Below, piece after piece: positions 36,104 through 45,388 of a stretch of DNA of 64,000 bases. The notes beneath the pieces are model-generated. The model saw only the letters and a program-made list of their open reading frames with translations. It was not told where the DNA came from and did no database searches. A program made the position numbers and the translations under genes. Within the stretch, counting starts at the first letter, position 1. Every line of letters starts with the position of its first letter. This stretch comes from Kiloniella spongiae (lineage in GTDB: Bacteria; Pseudomonadota; Alphaproteobacteria; Kiloniellales; Kiloniellaceae), in assembly GCF_001026905.1 (NCBI RefSeq), contig NZ_LAQL01000006.1, positions 310,001 through 374,000 on the forward strand, in the 5' to 3' direction.

Positions 36104-37681
36104 TTAAGCTTTTTGAGGCTTATCAGCGATTTCATCGTCTTCATGGTACATTTTGTTGTAATCGACAAAAACTCCGTAATGTGGATCGCCCTCTTTATCT
36201 TCTTCGACCATGCTGACTGATTTTTCAAGGAGATGACGACAGTCAGGGCTCAGGTGACGAAGGTGCAGTGTTTTTCCTCTGCGGGTATAGCGTTCAGCCA
36301 AGCCATCGATTGCTTCCAAACCAGAATGATCCCAAACTCGGGCGTTGCGGAAATCTACAACTACATCATCAGCATCATCGGCCGGGTTAAAGAGATCTCT
36401 GAAAGAGCTGATTGATCCAAAGAACAGCGGACCAGAAACCTCATAGACAGTTGTTTTGCCGTCTTCTGTTGTACCAACACGTGCATAGATGTGTTTGGCA
36501 GAGTTCCAGGCAAAAACAAGTGAGGAGACGAGCACGCCGACCACAACGGCAATGGCAAGGTCGCTGTATACTGTGACACCGGAAACCAAAATCAGGACAA
36601 AGGCATCTGTTTTGGGAATGCGGTGCAGAATGCGGAAGCTTGACCATTCAAATGTGCCGATCACGACCATAAACATCACACCGACCAGCGCGGCAAGCGG
36701 GATAAGTTCGATAAGATCTGAGGCAAAGAGGATGAAAATCAAGAGAAAGATCGCAGCTGCAACACCAGAAAGCCGTGCTTTACCGCCTGATTTAATGTTG
36801 ATCATGGATTGGCCGATCATAGCACAGCCGCCCATACCACCAAAGAAACCGGTCACAAGGTTTGCAATGCCCTGCCCCATACATTCTTGCGATGTACGGC
36901 CTTTGGTTTCGGTGATTTCATCAATCAGGGTCAGGGTCAGTAATGATTCAATCAGGCCAATAGCCGCGAGGATAAGCGAGTATGGGAAAATGATATAGAG
37001 TGTCTCAAGTGTGAAAGGAACGCTTGGAATATGAAACTCTGGTAGACCACCCGCAATAGAAGCCATATTACCAACAGTTGGAATATCAAGCCCGAAGCCA
37101 ATAACTACGGCCGTGACAACAGCAATGGCAGCCAAGGGCGCAGGGATCAGATTTGTAACCTTCGGCAAGAGATAACTAATCGCCATTGTCAGGGCAACAA
37201 GACCTAGCATGATATAAAGCGTTGCACCGCTTAGCCATTCGCTATTTGGGTCTGTTGGGTTAATTTTGAACTGAGACAGTTGTGCGAGAAAAATAACAAT
37301 CGCCAAACCGTTTACAAAACCAAGCATGACGGGATGAGGAACCAGACGTATGAACTTTCCAAGTCTAAAAACACCGGCAAGGATCTGCAAAATTCCCATC
37401 AGAACCACAGTGGCAAAGAGGTACTCTACCCCATGTGCGACAACAAGGGCGACCATGACAACGGCCAAAGCACCTGTTGCGCCGGAAATCATACCGGGGC
37501 GTCCGCCGATTAATGAGGTAATCAAGCCAACAATAAAGGCGGCATAGAGACCAACCAAAGGGTCAACCTGGGCCACGAAGGCAAAGGCGACAGCTTCTGG
37601 TACAAGGGCAAGAGCAACGGTTAGTCCCGAGAGAACATCAGCTTTGATATTTTTCGGGTCGCAAAAATTGTAGGCTTTCAT
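36104..37681 (-). CDS. SulP-family inorganic anion transporter with STAS domain
   Basis: 525-residue inner-membrane transporter, probably for sulfate, bicarbonate or another anion. The transmembrane part begins with DVLSGLTVALALVPEAVAFA (SulP signature) and continues over about 12-14 helices, including GFFGGMGGCAMIGQSMINIKSGG. The C-terminal STAS domain (about 400-505) contains VVVDFRNARVWDHSGLEAI. ATG 37679-37681. Three 13-bp repeats lie 31-69 bp upstream of the ATG. The substrate cannot be fixed from sequence. Confidence 0.93.
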   Translation of the reverse strand: MKAYNFCDPKNIKADVLSGLTVALALVPEAVAFAFVAQVDPLVGLYAAFIVGLITSLIGGRPGMISGATGALAVVMVALVVAHGVEYLFATVVLMGILQILAGVFRLGKFIRLVPHPVMLGFVNGLAIVIFLAQLSQFKINPTDPNSEWLSGATLYIMLGLVALTMAISYLLPKVTNLIPAPLAAIAVVTAVVIGFGLDIPTVGNMASIAGGLPEFHIPSVPFTLETLYIIFPYSLILAAIGLIESLLTLTLIDEITETKGRTSQECMGQGIANLVTGFFGGMGGCAMIGQSMINIKSGGKARLSGVAAAIFLLIFILFASDLIELIPLAALVGVMFMVVIGTFEWSSFRILHRIPKTDAFVLILVSGVTVYSDLAIAVVVGVLVSSLVFAWNSAKHIYARVGTTEDGKTTVYEVSGPLFFGSISSFRDLFNPADDADDVVVDFRNARVWDHSGLEAIDGLAERYTRRGKTLHLRHLSPDCRHLLEKSVSMVEEDKEGDPHYGVFVDYNKMYHEDDEIADKPQKA

Positions 37682-37711
37682 CTGGTATCCGATCGGATCT
37701 CTCTATGGCCA

Positions 37712-37750
37712 CAGGAATTATTCCCAGGAATTATCCTCAGAAATTATCCT
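37712..37750 (-). repeat. three tandem 13-bp repeats upstream of the SulP gene
   Basis: CAGGAATTATTCC (37712), CAGGAATTATCCT (37725) and CAGAAATTATCCT (37738) are head-to-tail with no gap. The first contains the odd palindrome GGAAT-T-ATTCC. The location between the SulP ATG and any promoter suggests a regulator-binding array. Confidence 0.7.
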
Positions 37751-37942
37751 ATGCCAAATTAAGGCGATCTTTGCCCCATGGGAAAGCCGCCATTGTCTAT
37801 TGATGTATTAATTCTGGCGCGCTTCTAACAAATTTATTTACTTTAGAAAATATCTAATCTGTGTCGTGCCTGTTCTGTGGGGTATGTGTGGAACACATAT
37901 CGAGAGCAAGTATACTATTGGGCCTAGGGCATAATTGCATCT

Positions 37943-38884
37943 CTAGTCGTCTTCCACAACCACGTGATCAGCTTTCCAGGCACCTGGCCATACTTCTGCA
38001 GAGCCGTTTCGCAGTCGGCGAATTTCTTCAAAGGGGATATCTTTGGCAACAATCAAAGGTCCTTGCCCGACAGTGGTATCTGTTGGTGAAATTTCTGTCG
38101 CGACCCCAATATGTCCAAGGCTTTCTTCACAGGGAATGTATACTGCTGCGGCAGAGGTTTGATTTTGACGTTTTTTGCCAAAAAAGTCTGTTGCGCCGAT
38201 TGGGCCGACAGCGGCAACTGCGGCCTGTAGTTCTATAGCCCTGGCTTTGGCACAACCAAAAACGCGATTATAGCCCGCCAGTTTTGATGTCATTGATGGA
38301 ACAAGAATCAAATCAATATCGTGATCGGCGATTAAAGATGATAAAGCGGGCATTTCCACATCCAGACAAATCAGTATCGCAATCCGCAGGCTCCGCCATG
38401 TAAAGATTTTGACCTTATTGCCAGGTGTTAGACACCAAGCCTGTGGGTCTTGTTCGTTGGGTGTCAGACAAAGCTTATCCTGAGTGATATATCGACCATC
38501 AGGCAAAAACAGGTGCGCCCTGTTGTAATAACCGCTGTTATCATTGACGGGAGAATCAGAAACTTCATCTTTGGTATCAATACCGACAGGGAAGGTTCCG
38601 GCCAGTAACCCGATATCATGATTTATCGCCAAAACTTTTAGCTGGTCAATAGCTTCCGCGGCTTGCGTTGCCATCCAGGGAATTTCTTCGTCGGGGCCGA
38701 TACCTGCAGGAGCAAAAGACATCCATTGTTCCGAGACATATTCTGGCATGAGCAACAGTTCTGCCCCCTGCTCTTTGGCTTGTTCCATCCTGTAACTGGT
38801 CATTTCAATCCAATCAGATAATGACTTCAGAGATGTTTCCAGATTAATAGCCCAGAGAGCAATATTTAACGGGGATAGAGTCAC
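37943..38884 (-). CDS. carbon-nitrogen hydrolase (nitrilase superfamily)
   Basis: 313-residue amidase-like enzyme. The Glu-Lys-Cys triad is visible as LLMPEYV (Glu48), YITQDKLCLTP (Lys137) and AILICLDVEMP (Cys173). DLILVPSMTSKLAGYNRVFGCAKARA follows in two blocks. The start is GTG 38884, with AGGAG 8 nt upstream. Substrate unknown; candidates include amides of omega-amidase or N-carbamoyl type. The upstream gap of 121 bp shows no extra feature. Confidence 0.9.
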   Translation of the reverse strand: MTLSPLNIALWAINLETSLKSLSDWIEMTSYRMEQAKEQGAELLLMPEYVSEQWMSFAPAGIGPDEEIPWMATQAAEAIDQLKVLAINHDIGLLAGTFPVGIDTKDEVSDSPVNDNSGYYNRAHLFLPDGRYITQDKLCLTPNEQDPQAWCLTPGNKVKIFTWRSLRIAILICLDVEMPALSSLIADHDIDLILVPSMTSKLAGYNRVFGCAKARAIELQAAVAAVGPIGATDFFGKKRQNQTSAAAVYIPCEESLGHIGVATEISPTDTTVGQGPLIVAKDIPFEEIRRLRNGSAEVWPGAWKADHVVVEDD

Positions 38885-39005
38885 GCGTGGTCTCCTGTAT
38901 TGCTTTTTCTATGATATATAAATCGTCTTCAAAGAAAGTGCTTAACCTTTACAGGATATCTGACAACAGCCACTTTCGCTAATTGCGAAGGGTTTGATAC
39001 CTTGT

Positions 39006-39749
39006 TTAATGGCTTTTTAGTTCCCACAATCTTTTGTTGATGCCGTCAACAATCTTTCTCCGTTTTCGCCGAAGTTTGTGTATTGTTTTTTGAGGTGCTT
39101 CAATTGGGGGACTATCGGTTCTAATATCCGATTGAACATTATTGTCATGCACAATTGGGAAGGGAAAAACGGCTCGTATTTGTAACTTGTTTTCCCAAAT
39201 CCGATCCATTGCAATATCTATTGGGTGAATAATAGTTTTACAATAATTACAGAGTTTTTCTGCACCAGAGCGATTTAAAACATACCCAACGGCTCCGCAG
39301 GCATTGCCTTTGAGGTTGACCAAGTTGGTTATCTCGGTAATTGGTTCTAAAATTTCAAACTTGCGGTCACGGGAAGTTGCTAGGCGTATCATGTCCCAGG
39401 GTGTTTTGACGGTCTTTAGATTATTCAAAATATCCGGTAGTTCTGATGTAATATTGACATCATCTTCAATAATTAAGGCCATTTCATGCCCTTCATTTAA
39501 GATGCGTTCAAACAGTGTGAAATGGCTTAGATAGCACCCAATCTCATTAGGAGTCATATCTTTGCCAAATTCTTTTAACCGATAGGCATGTGCATAGTTT
39601 GGTATATTTTTTGAATCAAGTTCTCTTCCGTCAATAGCTTTGTAGAACTCATAATTCAATTCGATTGAATTAAATTGCTCTTTGATTTTTTTTCTTCTCT
39701 CGGCAGATCTTTCAAGATTTATAATGAAAATCGGAATTTGCTGAGACAT
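39006..39749 (-). CDS. glycosyltransferase family 25 (LPS-type) protein
   Basis: 247-residue cytosolic glycosyltransferase. PIFIINLERSAERRKKIKEQF starts the GT25 domain. MTPNEIGCYLSHFTLFERIL and LIIEDDVNI (acidic DxD-like metal site) follow, with the GYVLNRSGAEKL block later. The family adds galactose or related sugars to LPS or LOS. ATG 39747-39749. It stands alone: no other LPS genes are nearby, and its codon use looks more AT-rich than gshB, hinting at separate acquisition. Confidence 0.88.
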   Translation of the reverse strand: MSQQIPIFIINLERSAERRKKIKEQFNSIELNYEFYKAIDGRELDSKNIPNYAHAYRLKEFGKDMTPNEIGCYLSHFTLFERILNEGHEMALIIEDDVNITSELPDILNNLKTVKTPWDMIRLATSRDRKFEILEPITEITNLVNLKGNACGAVGYVLNRSGAEKLCNYCKTIIHPIDIAMDRIWENKLQIRAVFPFPIVHDNNVQSDIRTDSPPIEAPQKTIHKLRRKRRKIVDGINKRLWELKSH

Positions 39750-39900
39750 GAAGAATCCTATGATGAATTTGTGACTAAATAGAGCTTATAATATTGACCT
39801 TATGGGTTCGCAAGAACGATAGAGTGTCGCCTCCTTGTCAAATTTTTGCAGATTGTTAAATGCTGTCGCTGCAGATCGGAAGTAAACTGTAAAGTTCAAT

Positions 39901-39940
39901 AACATACCCATAACATTTTTAGGGTTGCTATGGGTATGTT
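39901..39940 (-). terminator. inverted repeat after gshB, terminator-like
   Basis: AACATACCCATA and TATGGGTATGTT are perfect 12-bp arms around a 16-nt loop, 15 bp after the gshB stop. No strong T-run follows on the minus strand, so it may stabilise the 3' end rather than terminate. Confidence 0.55.
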
Positions 39941-39954
39941 TGATTGATTTTGGT

Positions 39955-40899
39955 TTAATCCTTCAATTTTTTTTCAATTGAATCCCAGATGTCAGATTCG
40001 AGCGACACGCCGTTAAAGCGATTGATTTCCTGAATACCTGTTGGGGATGTGACGTTGATTTCTGTCATGTAATCACCGATGACATCAATGCCAACAAAGA
40101 TAAGGCCACGTTCTTTTAGCGTTGGTCTAATCGCGGCACAGATTTCATGATCCCGTTCTGTCAGGCCGATTGGGTCCGGGCGTCCGCCGACGTGCATATT
40201 GGATCTTGCTTCGCCTTCTGCCGGCACACGGTTAATGGCACCTGCGGGTTCTCCGTCGATTAGGATGATGCGTTTGTCCCCTTTGCGGACATCCGGCAGG
40301 TAGAGCTGTGCGATTATGGGTTCGCGATAGTGTTGTTCAAATAATTCAAAAACGGAATTCAGGTTTTCATCATCTGGCTTGATATGGAAAACCCCTGCGC
40401 CGCCGTTTCCGTAGAGCGGCTTTACAATGATGTCCTTGTGCTCAGCACGGAAGGATTTGATTTCGTCCAGATCATTTGTGATCAAAGTTGGGGGCATGAG
40501 TTCTGGAAATTCAGCGATGAAGAGTTTTTCCGGGCAATTTCTAACCCAGCTTGGATCGTTCACAACGAGTGTCTGGGGGTGGACATGATCCAACAAATGC
40601 GTTGCTGTAATATAGGACATGTCAAAAGGCGGATCCTGTCGCATGAGAATGACATCAATCGTTTTGAGATCGATGGTTTGCGCTTCTCCTAGGGTTGCAT
40701 GATTTCCCTGTTCATGTCGAAACTCTACAGGGCGGCACTTGGCATATACCTGTGATCCTTTCATTGAAAGATCTTTGGGCAGATAATGGTATAGTTTGTA
40801 GCCGCGGTTTTGAGCCTCGAGACCTAATATGAAAGAGCTGTCGCCATTGATATCAATGGTTGATACTGGATCCATCTGGATGGCAACGGAGAGTGTCAT
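39955..40899 (-). CDS. gshB: glutathione synthetase
   Basis: 314-residue ATP-grasp ligase joining gamma-glutamylcysteine and glycine. [22 protein letters not shown] is the usual N-terminus in two blocks. [15 protein letters not shown] binds ATP, and [21 protein letters not shown] is the metal/substrate block. ATG 40897-40899. It lies in a minus-strand series rsmI-yraN-BON-SirB1-gshB, the usual alphaproteobacterial order, and ends at a large inverted repeat. Confidence 0.97.
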   Translation of the reverse strand: MTLSVAIQMDPVSTIDINGDSSFILGLEAQNRGYKLYHYLPKDLSMKGSQVYAKCRPVEFRHEQGNHATLGEAQTIDLKTIDVILMRQDPPFDMSYITATHLLDHVHPQTLVVNDPSWVRNCPEKLFIAEFPELMPPTLITNDLDEIKSFRAEHKDIIVKPLYGNGGAGVFHIKPDDENLNSVFELFEQHYREPIIAQLYLPDVRKGDKRIILIDGEPAGAINRVPAEGEARSNMHVGGRPDPIGLTERDHEICAAIRPTLKERGLIFVGIDVIGDYMTEINVTSPTGIQEINRFNGVSLESDIWDSIEKKLKD

Positions 40900-40920
40900 G
40901 AGATCATATTCCCTAGTAGA

Positions 40921-41796
40921 TCAGTTCAATTGTGCTTTCAGTTTTTGGAGCATTTGAGATGCTTCCATAAGACCTCTATGGTCTTGTTCGATTAGTAGAT
41001 AGTGTTCCAGAGTTTCAATTGCAGCAAGAATGTTATTTAAATAGGCTTGAAGCGTGCCAGCTTCGAACCATATCGCAGGTTCATTGGGGGCGATGAGAAG
41101 CATTTTTTCCAAGACTTCTAGTGCTTTTTCTGGCTCTTCAGATTCAATCAATCGTACTTTAATATTATTCTGGAGCCGTAAGAGGATATTTCGGTTGCTG
41201 ACGGATTGCGTAAATTCTGTCCGCAGCTCAGCCTGGTCGCTCATGAAGCCTTTCAGGATAGCGCGAAGCCAGGGAGTTTCGCGCACTTGTCCGCGATCAA
41301 AGGGATCAACAATGACGTGCTCTTTTCCATATGAAATACGGATAAGGAAATGCCCGGGGAAATTTAATCCGGCAGCAAAAAGAGATTGTTCAGAGCTTAG
41401 TGATTGAATGATGTGAAGGTAAAGAATGCCTAAGACAATTGGCAGACCTTTGCGTCTTTCAATTACGGCAATAAGGTTTGCATTCTCAAGATTGTCGTAA
41501 GTTTCTGTATCACCTTCGTAACCATGGACATCATAAAGAACAGTTTCAATTGCGCTAAGAATATCGTTTAACTCAAGTATTTTTCTATTATGTGTAATTG
41601 GTTTTAAAAGGTTTTTTGTATCTTGAACTAAACGATCCAAGTGATCCTTGTAGCGATCAATAGAACTGGTTTTCTGATCTTGCGCTGCAATTAAAAGAGC
41701 GGTTTCAGACAAGGAAATATCATCGTCATTTGCGTGGCCAACACCTTTTAAATGATGGTTTATATCAGTGTGTGATAGCGATGTTCGATGTAACAT
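40921..41796 (-). CDS. SirB1/transglutaminase-like protein with TPR
   Basis: 291-residue protein. The N-terminal two thirds match SirB1-type transglutaminase-like proteins: LSETALLIAAQDQ, ERRKGLPIVLGILYLHIIQSL, and LNFPGHFLIRI. The C-terminal ~80 residues (LEVLEKMLLIAPNEPAIWFEAGTLQA in parts) form a tetratricopeptide-like pair of helices. The biochemical function is unknown. ATG 41794-41796; 21 bp upstream of gshB on the same strand. Confidence 0.85.
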   Translation of the reverse strand: MLHRTSLSHTDINHHLKGVGHANDDDISLSETALLIAAQDQKTSSIDRYKDHLDRLVQDTKNLLKPITHNRKILELNDILSAIETVLYDVHGYEGDTETYDNLENANLIAVIERRKGLPIVLGILYLHIIQSLSSEQSLFAAGLNFPGHFLIRISYGKEHVIVDPFDRGQVRETPWLRAILKGFMSDQAELRTEFTQSVSNRNILLRLQNNIKVRLIESEEPEKALEVLEKMLLIAPNEPAIWFEAGTLQAYLNNILAAIETLEHYLLIEQDHRGLMEASQMLQKLKAQLN

Positions 41797-41864
41797 TGGG
41801 CTTTATAATTTAATTGCGGCGATAAAGATTAATATTACCGCCGCTTATGGTCATTTGAACAGGG

Positions 41865-42515
41865 TTATTGCGTTCTTGCGGGATCGTCTTTTAGCGTGAC
41901 ATAGCTGACAACGCGTTTGACGTAATCAATGTCTTTTGCATGGGCAATGACACGATTAATTTCCTGCTGGTTTTGGGCAATACCAAGTAAATAAACACTC
42001 TGATTAACAGTATCGATATTGTAGTTGATTGAGGTAATTTCTTTGTCGAACAAAATGACGGCTTTAAGCTGGGTATTAATCCAGACATCTCTCGCATAGT
42101 CAGTAATCCCGCTGTCATTGTTGACTTCGATTTCATTAATGACTTCGCGAACACCTGTTGCTTTCCAGGCCTCACGGACAGCGATGATACGGTGTTCGGG
42201 CAATTCGACATTACCGCTGAGCAAAACTTTACCTTCGTTGACCTGAATGTTCACTTTCCGGAAAATAGAAATATTTTCTCTTAAAAAAAGATCATTAATT
42301 TCGAGCTTAATCTGAACATCGGTTACCGCCTTTTGAAAAGGTCTCTCTTGGGCAGCTGTGTTCGCAGCAACAGCACCGGCACCAATAGCCGCGCCAGTTG
42401 CGCTACACCCGCTGAGGATAGCCATACCGGCTAAGATAGCAACTATTCTGAGCGTTGATAGGGCACCATCTTGATTTCTTGTGATGTTTTTAAATACCAT
42501 CCCCACCTTGGTCAT
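41865..42515 (-). CDS. BON-domain lipoprotein (DolP-like)
   Basis: 216-residue envelope lipoprotein. A signal peptide runs to the lipobox LSGC (cysteine near 36). Two BON domains follow (about 64-132 and 140-207), seen in VNIQVNEGKVLLSGNVELPEH and NQSVYLLGIAQNQQEINRV. BON domains bind phospholipid, and DolP supports outer-membrane integrity. It follows yraN on the same strand; the same rsmI-yraN-dolP neighbourhood exists in E. coli. ATG 42513-42515. Confidence 0.92.
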   Translation of the reverse strand: MTKVGMVFKNITRNQDGALSTLRIVAILAGMAILSGCSATGAAIGAGAVAANTAAQERPFQKAVTDVQIKLEINDLFLRENISIFRKVNIQVNEGKVLLSGNVELPEHRIIAVREAWKATGVREVINEIEVNNDSGITDYARDVWINTQLKAVILFDKEITSINYNIDTVNQSVYLLGIAQNQQEINRVIAHAKDIDYVKRVVSYVTLKDDPARTQ

Positions 42516-42594
42516 GGTGAAATTACTCCTGTTTATAACCTGATCTTAAACTCTGAGATCTGTAATTATTGTCTATGTCATTATTACGATTTGA

Positions 42595-42972
42595 TTAGTT
42601 AACTTGCCACGCATTTTTAATGTGATAGGGGAAAACTGTGGCGCCAATAAGAACAGCATCAAATCTTTGATCAAATTCCAGATATTGGGGGTTTTGCTTC
42701 AAAAAATATTCTGCAGCATGAATGATACGCTTTTGTTGTGCAAAATTAATTGCCTGTGAAGCAGCCTCTATATTCTGTCTTTTCTTAACTTCGATGAAAC
42801 AAATCAGGCTCTTTCTCTTCGCGATTAGATCGATTTCGCCAACTCTCGTTTTGTAATTTTTATCAAGAATTTTATAGCCCTTGCACCGTAAATACAAAGC
42901 AGACAATGCTTCTGCATAACGACCTGTGGTATAGCTGTTTCTTTTTGATTTCTTAGGAGAAGAGGCAAGCAT
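42595..42972 (-). CDS. yraN: YraN family (UPF0102) nuclease-fold protein
   Basis: 125-residue protein of the Holliday-junction-resolvase-like fold. AEALSALYLRCKGYKILDKN then TRVGEIDLIAKRKSLICFIEVKKR carries the PD-(D/E)xK-type residues (E-I-D, E-V-K). The activity of the family is unproven. ATG 42970-42972 abuts the TGA of rsmI, so the two are coupled. Confidence 0.93.
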   Translation of the reverse strand: MLASSPKKSKRNSYTTGRYAEALSALYLRCKGYKILDKNYKTRVGEIDLIAKRKSLICFIEVKKRQNIEAASQAINFAQQKRIIHAAEYFLKQNPQYLEFDQRFDAVLIGATVFPYHIKNAWQVN

Positions 42973-43923
42973 TCAGGTGTCTTTTGAAAGTTCCAGTGCG
43001 CGTTGATAGACCTTCTTTTTGGGTAGGCCTGTGGCTGTGCTGACCAGTGCGGCAGCATCTCTCAAGGAATTATCTTCCAATGCGCTTCTGATCTGGTCAT
43101 CGAGATCCTGTTCAGTAAGTTCATCATCGTTTTTGCTCGCCTGTCCGACAACAATGACAATCTCACCTTTGGGATTACCGGCTTCCGCATAGTGTTCTGT
43201 CAGCTCTTTGAGATTTCCTCGGCGTACTTCTTCAAATTTTTTCGTTAACTCCCGGGTTACAGCAGCCGGGCGATTGCCAAGGACGCTGTACATGTCTGCC
43301 AAAGATCCTGCCAGTCGGTGGGTAGATTCGAAAAAAATCAAAGTGGAAGGAATGGTTGTAAGCTCTTTCAGTGCTTTAGATCGGGCGCCAGTTTTATTGG
43401 GTAGAAAGCCATTAAAAAAGAAGCGATCAGTGGGTAAACCGGATAAAATAAGAGCATTTATAGGAGCTGAAGCGCCGGGGATAGAGGTTAAGGCAATACC
43501 TTCTTCGTAGGCACTGTTCGCGAGCTTGTATCCGGGATCAGATATGAGCGGTGTTCCTGCATCGGAAACCAAGGCCACGACATTGCCTTTTTTTACCTTT
43601 TCAATAAGCTTGGGTCTTACTTTATCTGCGTTGTGTTCGTGGTAGGCCACCAGAGGGGCTGTAAAACCAAAAGCCTGAGCAAGCTTTTTGGTGACACGTG
43701 TGTCTTCACAGGCGATAAGATCAGCGGCGGCCAGAATTTTTTTTGCGCGGTCCGTAATATCCCCCATGTTGCCGATTGGGGTGGCAACGAGGTAAAGTGC
43801 TGGTTCAGGTTTATCGCTACTCAGGGCAGGTCGACTGTTGGCTTGTTCCTCGGTTAGTGTTTTATTGGTCCCGTCTGATTTTGTGGCAGGATGATTTTGA
43901 GAGGATGACTGTTTTGAGCTCAA
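42973..43923 (-). CDS. rsmI: 16S rRNA (cytidine(1402)-2'-O)-methyltransferase RsmI
   Basis: Up to 316 residues. PALYLVATPIGNMGDITDRA starts the tetrapyrrole-methylase fold near residue 41, ACEDTRVTKKL and VSDAGTPLISDPGYKL bind SAM, and FFESTHRL follows. The only start codon available before the domain is TTG 43923, which gives a polar ~40-residue N-terminal extension unlike most RsmI. This TTG lies inside the 5' end of divergent lpoA. Coupled to yraN downstream. Confidence 0.93.
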   Translation of the reverse strand: MSSKQSSSQNHPATKSDGTNKTLTEEQANSRPALSSDKPEPALYLVATPIGNMGDITDRAKKILAAADLIACEDTRVTKKLAQAFGFTAPLVAYHEHNADKVRPKLIEKVKKGNVVALVSDAGTPLISDPGYKLANSAYEEGIALTSIPGASAPINALILSGLPTDRFFFNGFLPNKTGARSKALKELTTIPSTLIFFESTHRLAGSLADMYSVLGNRPAAVTRELTKKFEEVRRGNLKELTEHYAEAGNPKGEIVIVVGQASKNDDELTEQDLDDQIRSALEDNSLRDAAALVSTATGLPKKKVYQRALELSKDT

Positions 43924-45344
43924 CGTTGGCGACTTTCTTTGTTGTAAAAGGCATTGGCATTAGCCGAAGGCTTGTATCCCTGCCCGCGATCATCTTGCTT
44001 TCTATTCTAATCTCTGGATGTCAGACAACCATGAAAAAGGGGCCTGACGCAACGGCAGAAACCCCTGAATTGCAAGAAAATCAGTCAGAATCTACACAAA
44101 ATGCGACAGATTTGGAAATTACGGAGCCTGAATTAATTGAAGAGGTAGAACCTTTCGCAGATCTAGAGACGACAGAAACTGTTGTGATTAGCGAAAGAAG
44201 AACGAAAGTCGGATTTTTGTTACCTCTGAGCGGCCGCCACAAAGCCATTGGAGAATCCCTGTTGAATGCGGCACAGCTTGCCTTGTTTGATGTATCTGGT
44301 GAAAAATTCGACCTTGTGGTGCGCGATACGGCAGGAACACCAACAGGTGCCCGCACAGCGATGGAATCACTAGTTACTGAACAGGTTGATCTGGTGATCG
44401 GACCGTTATTTGCAACATCTGTCTCAGCAATAACACCCCTCGCCCGCCAAGCTGGTATCAATGTAATTTCTTTTTCGAACGATCAGGCCGTTGCTGGTGA
44501 TGGTATCTATGTTCTGGGACTGACACCGGAAGAGCAGATCAGGCGTGTTGTTGACTATGCAGCGGCCCAGGGAATTCGCCGTGTTGCTGTTTTTGCCCCT
44601 GATAACGACTATGGGCGTCGTATTGTCAGCGCACTGCAAATCCAATCTTATGGATCTGGTGTCGAATTGACTCGACTAGGGTTTTTCAATCCGTCAGATC
44701 CTGATTTGGAAGATAAAGTAAAAACCATTGCCAATTACAATGCGCGTCATCAGTCTCTTTTAGCTCATCGGGCGACCTTAAAGTCTCGGGGCGATGCGGC
44801 TTCACGAAGAGCGTTAGCCCGATTGCGGGGGCGAGATACCCTTAACCCACCTAATTATGAGGCTATTATTATTCCGACGGGTGGCAAACAGTTGCTAACG
44901 ATTGCGCCGTTGCTCAACTACTACGATGTTGATCCCAATCAGGTAAAGTATCTTGGTACGGCGCTTTGGGATAATCCAAAACTTGGTCGTGAGCCAGCCT
45001 TGGTTGGTAGTTGGTATGCGGCACCTTCGCCAGTGCATTGGGAGAACTTTAAAGATCGTTACAAGGTACTTTATGGTAAGACGCCACCACGTATTGTGAC
45101 GCTTGCTTATGATTCTGTTGCTCTGGCTGCTGTTATAGCCCGTCAGGCGGAAAGCCAGTCTACGGCTGTGAATTATTCCAAGAGTCTCTTAACCAATTCA
45201 CAAGGTTTTGCTGGTCTTGATGGTGTTTTCCGTCTCCATGCGGATGGACGGAGTGAACGCGGTTTGGCGATCTTGTCGCTGGAACGTGATCTGATCAATG
45301 TTGTTGATCCGGCCCCGGCGAGTTTTACGCCTTTGGTAAACTGA
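43905..45344 (+). CDS. penicillin-binding protein activator (LpoA/YraM-like) lipoprotein
   Basis: 479 residues from ATG 43905; TTG 43914 is favoured by GAGAGG 9 nt upstream and would remove three residues. A signal peptide ends in the lipobox LISGC (Cys near 41). An acidic linker rich in Glu/Thr (about 50-100) leads into a periplasmic-binding-protein-like domain (KVGFLLPLSGRHKAIGESLL onward) as in LpoA, which activates PBP1A from the outer membrane. Divergent from rsmI, the same pairing as in E. coli. Domain-level call is firm; activation of a PBP is inferred. Confidence 0.9.
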   Translation: MTVLSSTLATFFVVKGIGISRRLVSLPAIILLSILISGCQTTMKKGPDATAETPELQENQSESTQNATDLEITEPELIEEVEPFADLETTETVVISERRTKVGFLLPLSGRHKAIGESLLNAAQLALFDVSGEKFDLVVRDTAGTPTGARTAMESLVTEQVDLVIGPLFATSVSAITPLARQAGINVISFSNDQAVAGDGIYVLGLTPEEQIRRVVDYAAAQGIRRVAVFAPDNDYGRRIVSALQIQSYGSGVELTRLGFFNPSDPDLEDKVKTIANYNARHQSLLAHRATLKSRGDAASRRALARLRGRDTLNPPNYEAIIIPTGGKQLLTIAPLLNYYDVDPNQVKYLGTALWDNPKLGREPALVGSWYAAPSPVHWENFKDRYKVLYGKTPPRIVTLAYDSVALAAVIARQAESQSTAVNYSKSLLTNSQGFAGLDGVFRLHADGRSERGLAILSLERDLINVVDPAPASFTPLVN

Positions 45345-45388
45345 TACATAAGTCGTGCTGTTGTCTAAAGATCATTGAAAGTAGAGCT

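Noticed and set aside
36489-36998. 169-codon open frame antisense to the SulP gene.
   Set aside because: Its composition (Thr/Ile/Pro/Ala-rich) is what the complement of a transmembrane gene gives; the SulP reading is unmistakable.
37883-37899. TATGTGT-GGA-ACACATA inverted repeat after the nitrilase gene.
   Set aside because: Too short and lacking a T-run for a terminator, and located 3' of the gene, so an operator role is unlikely.
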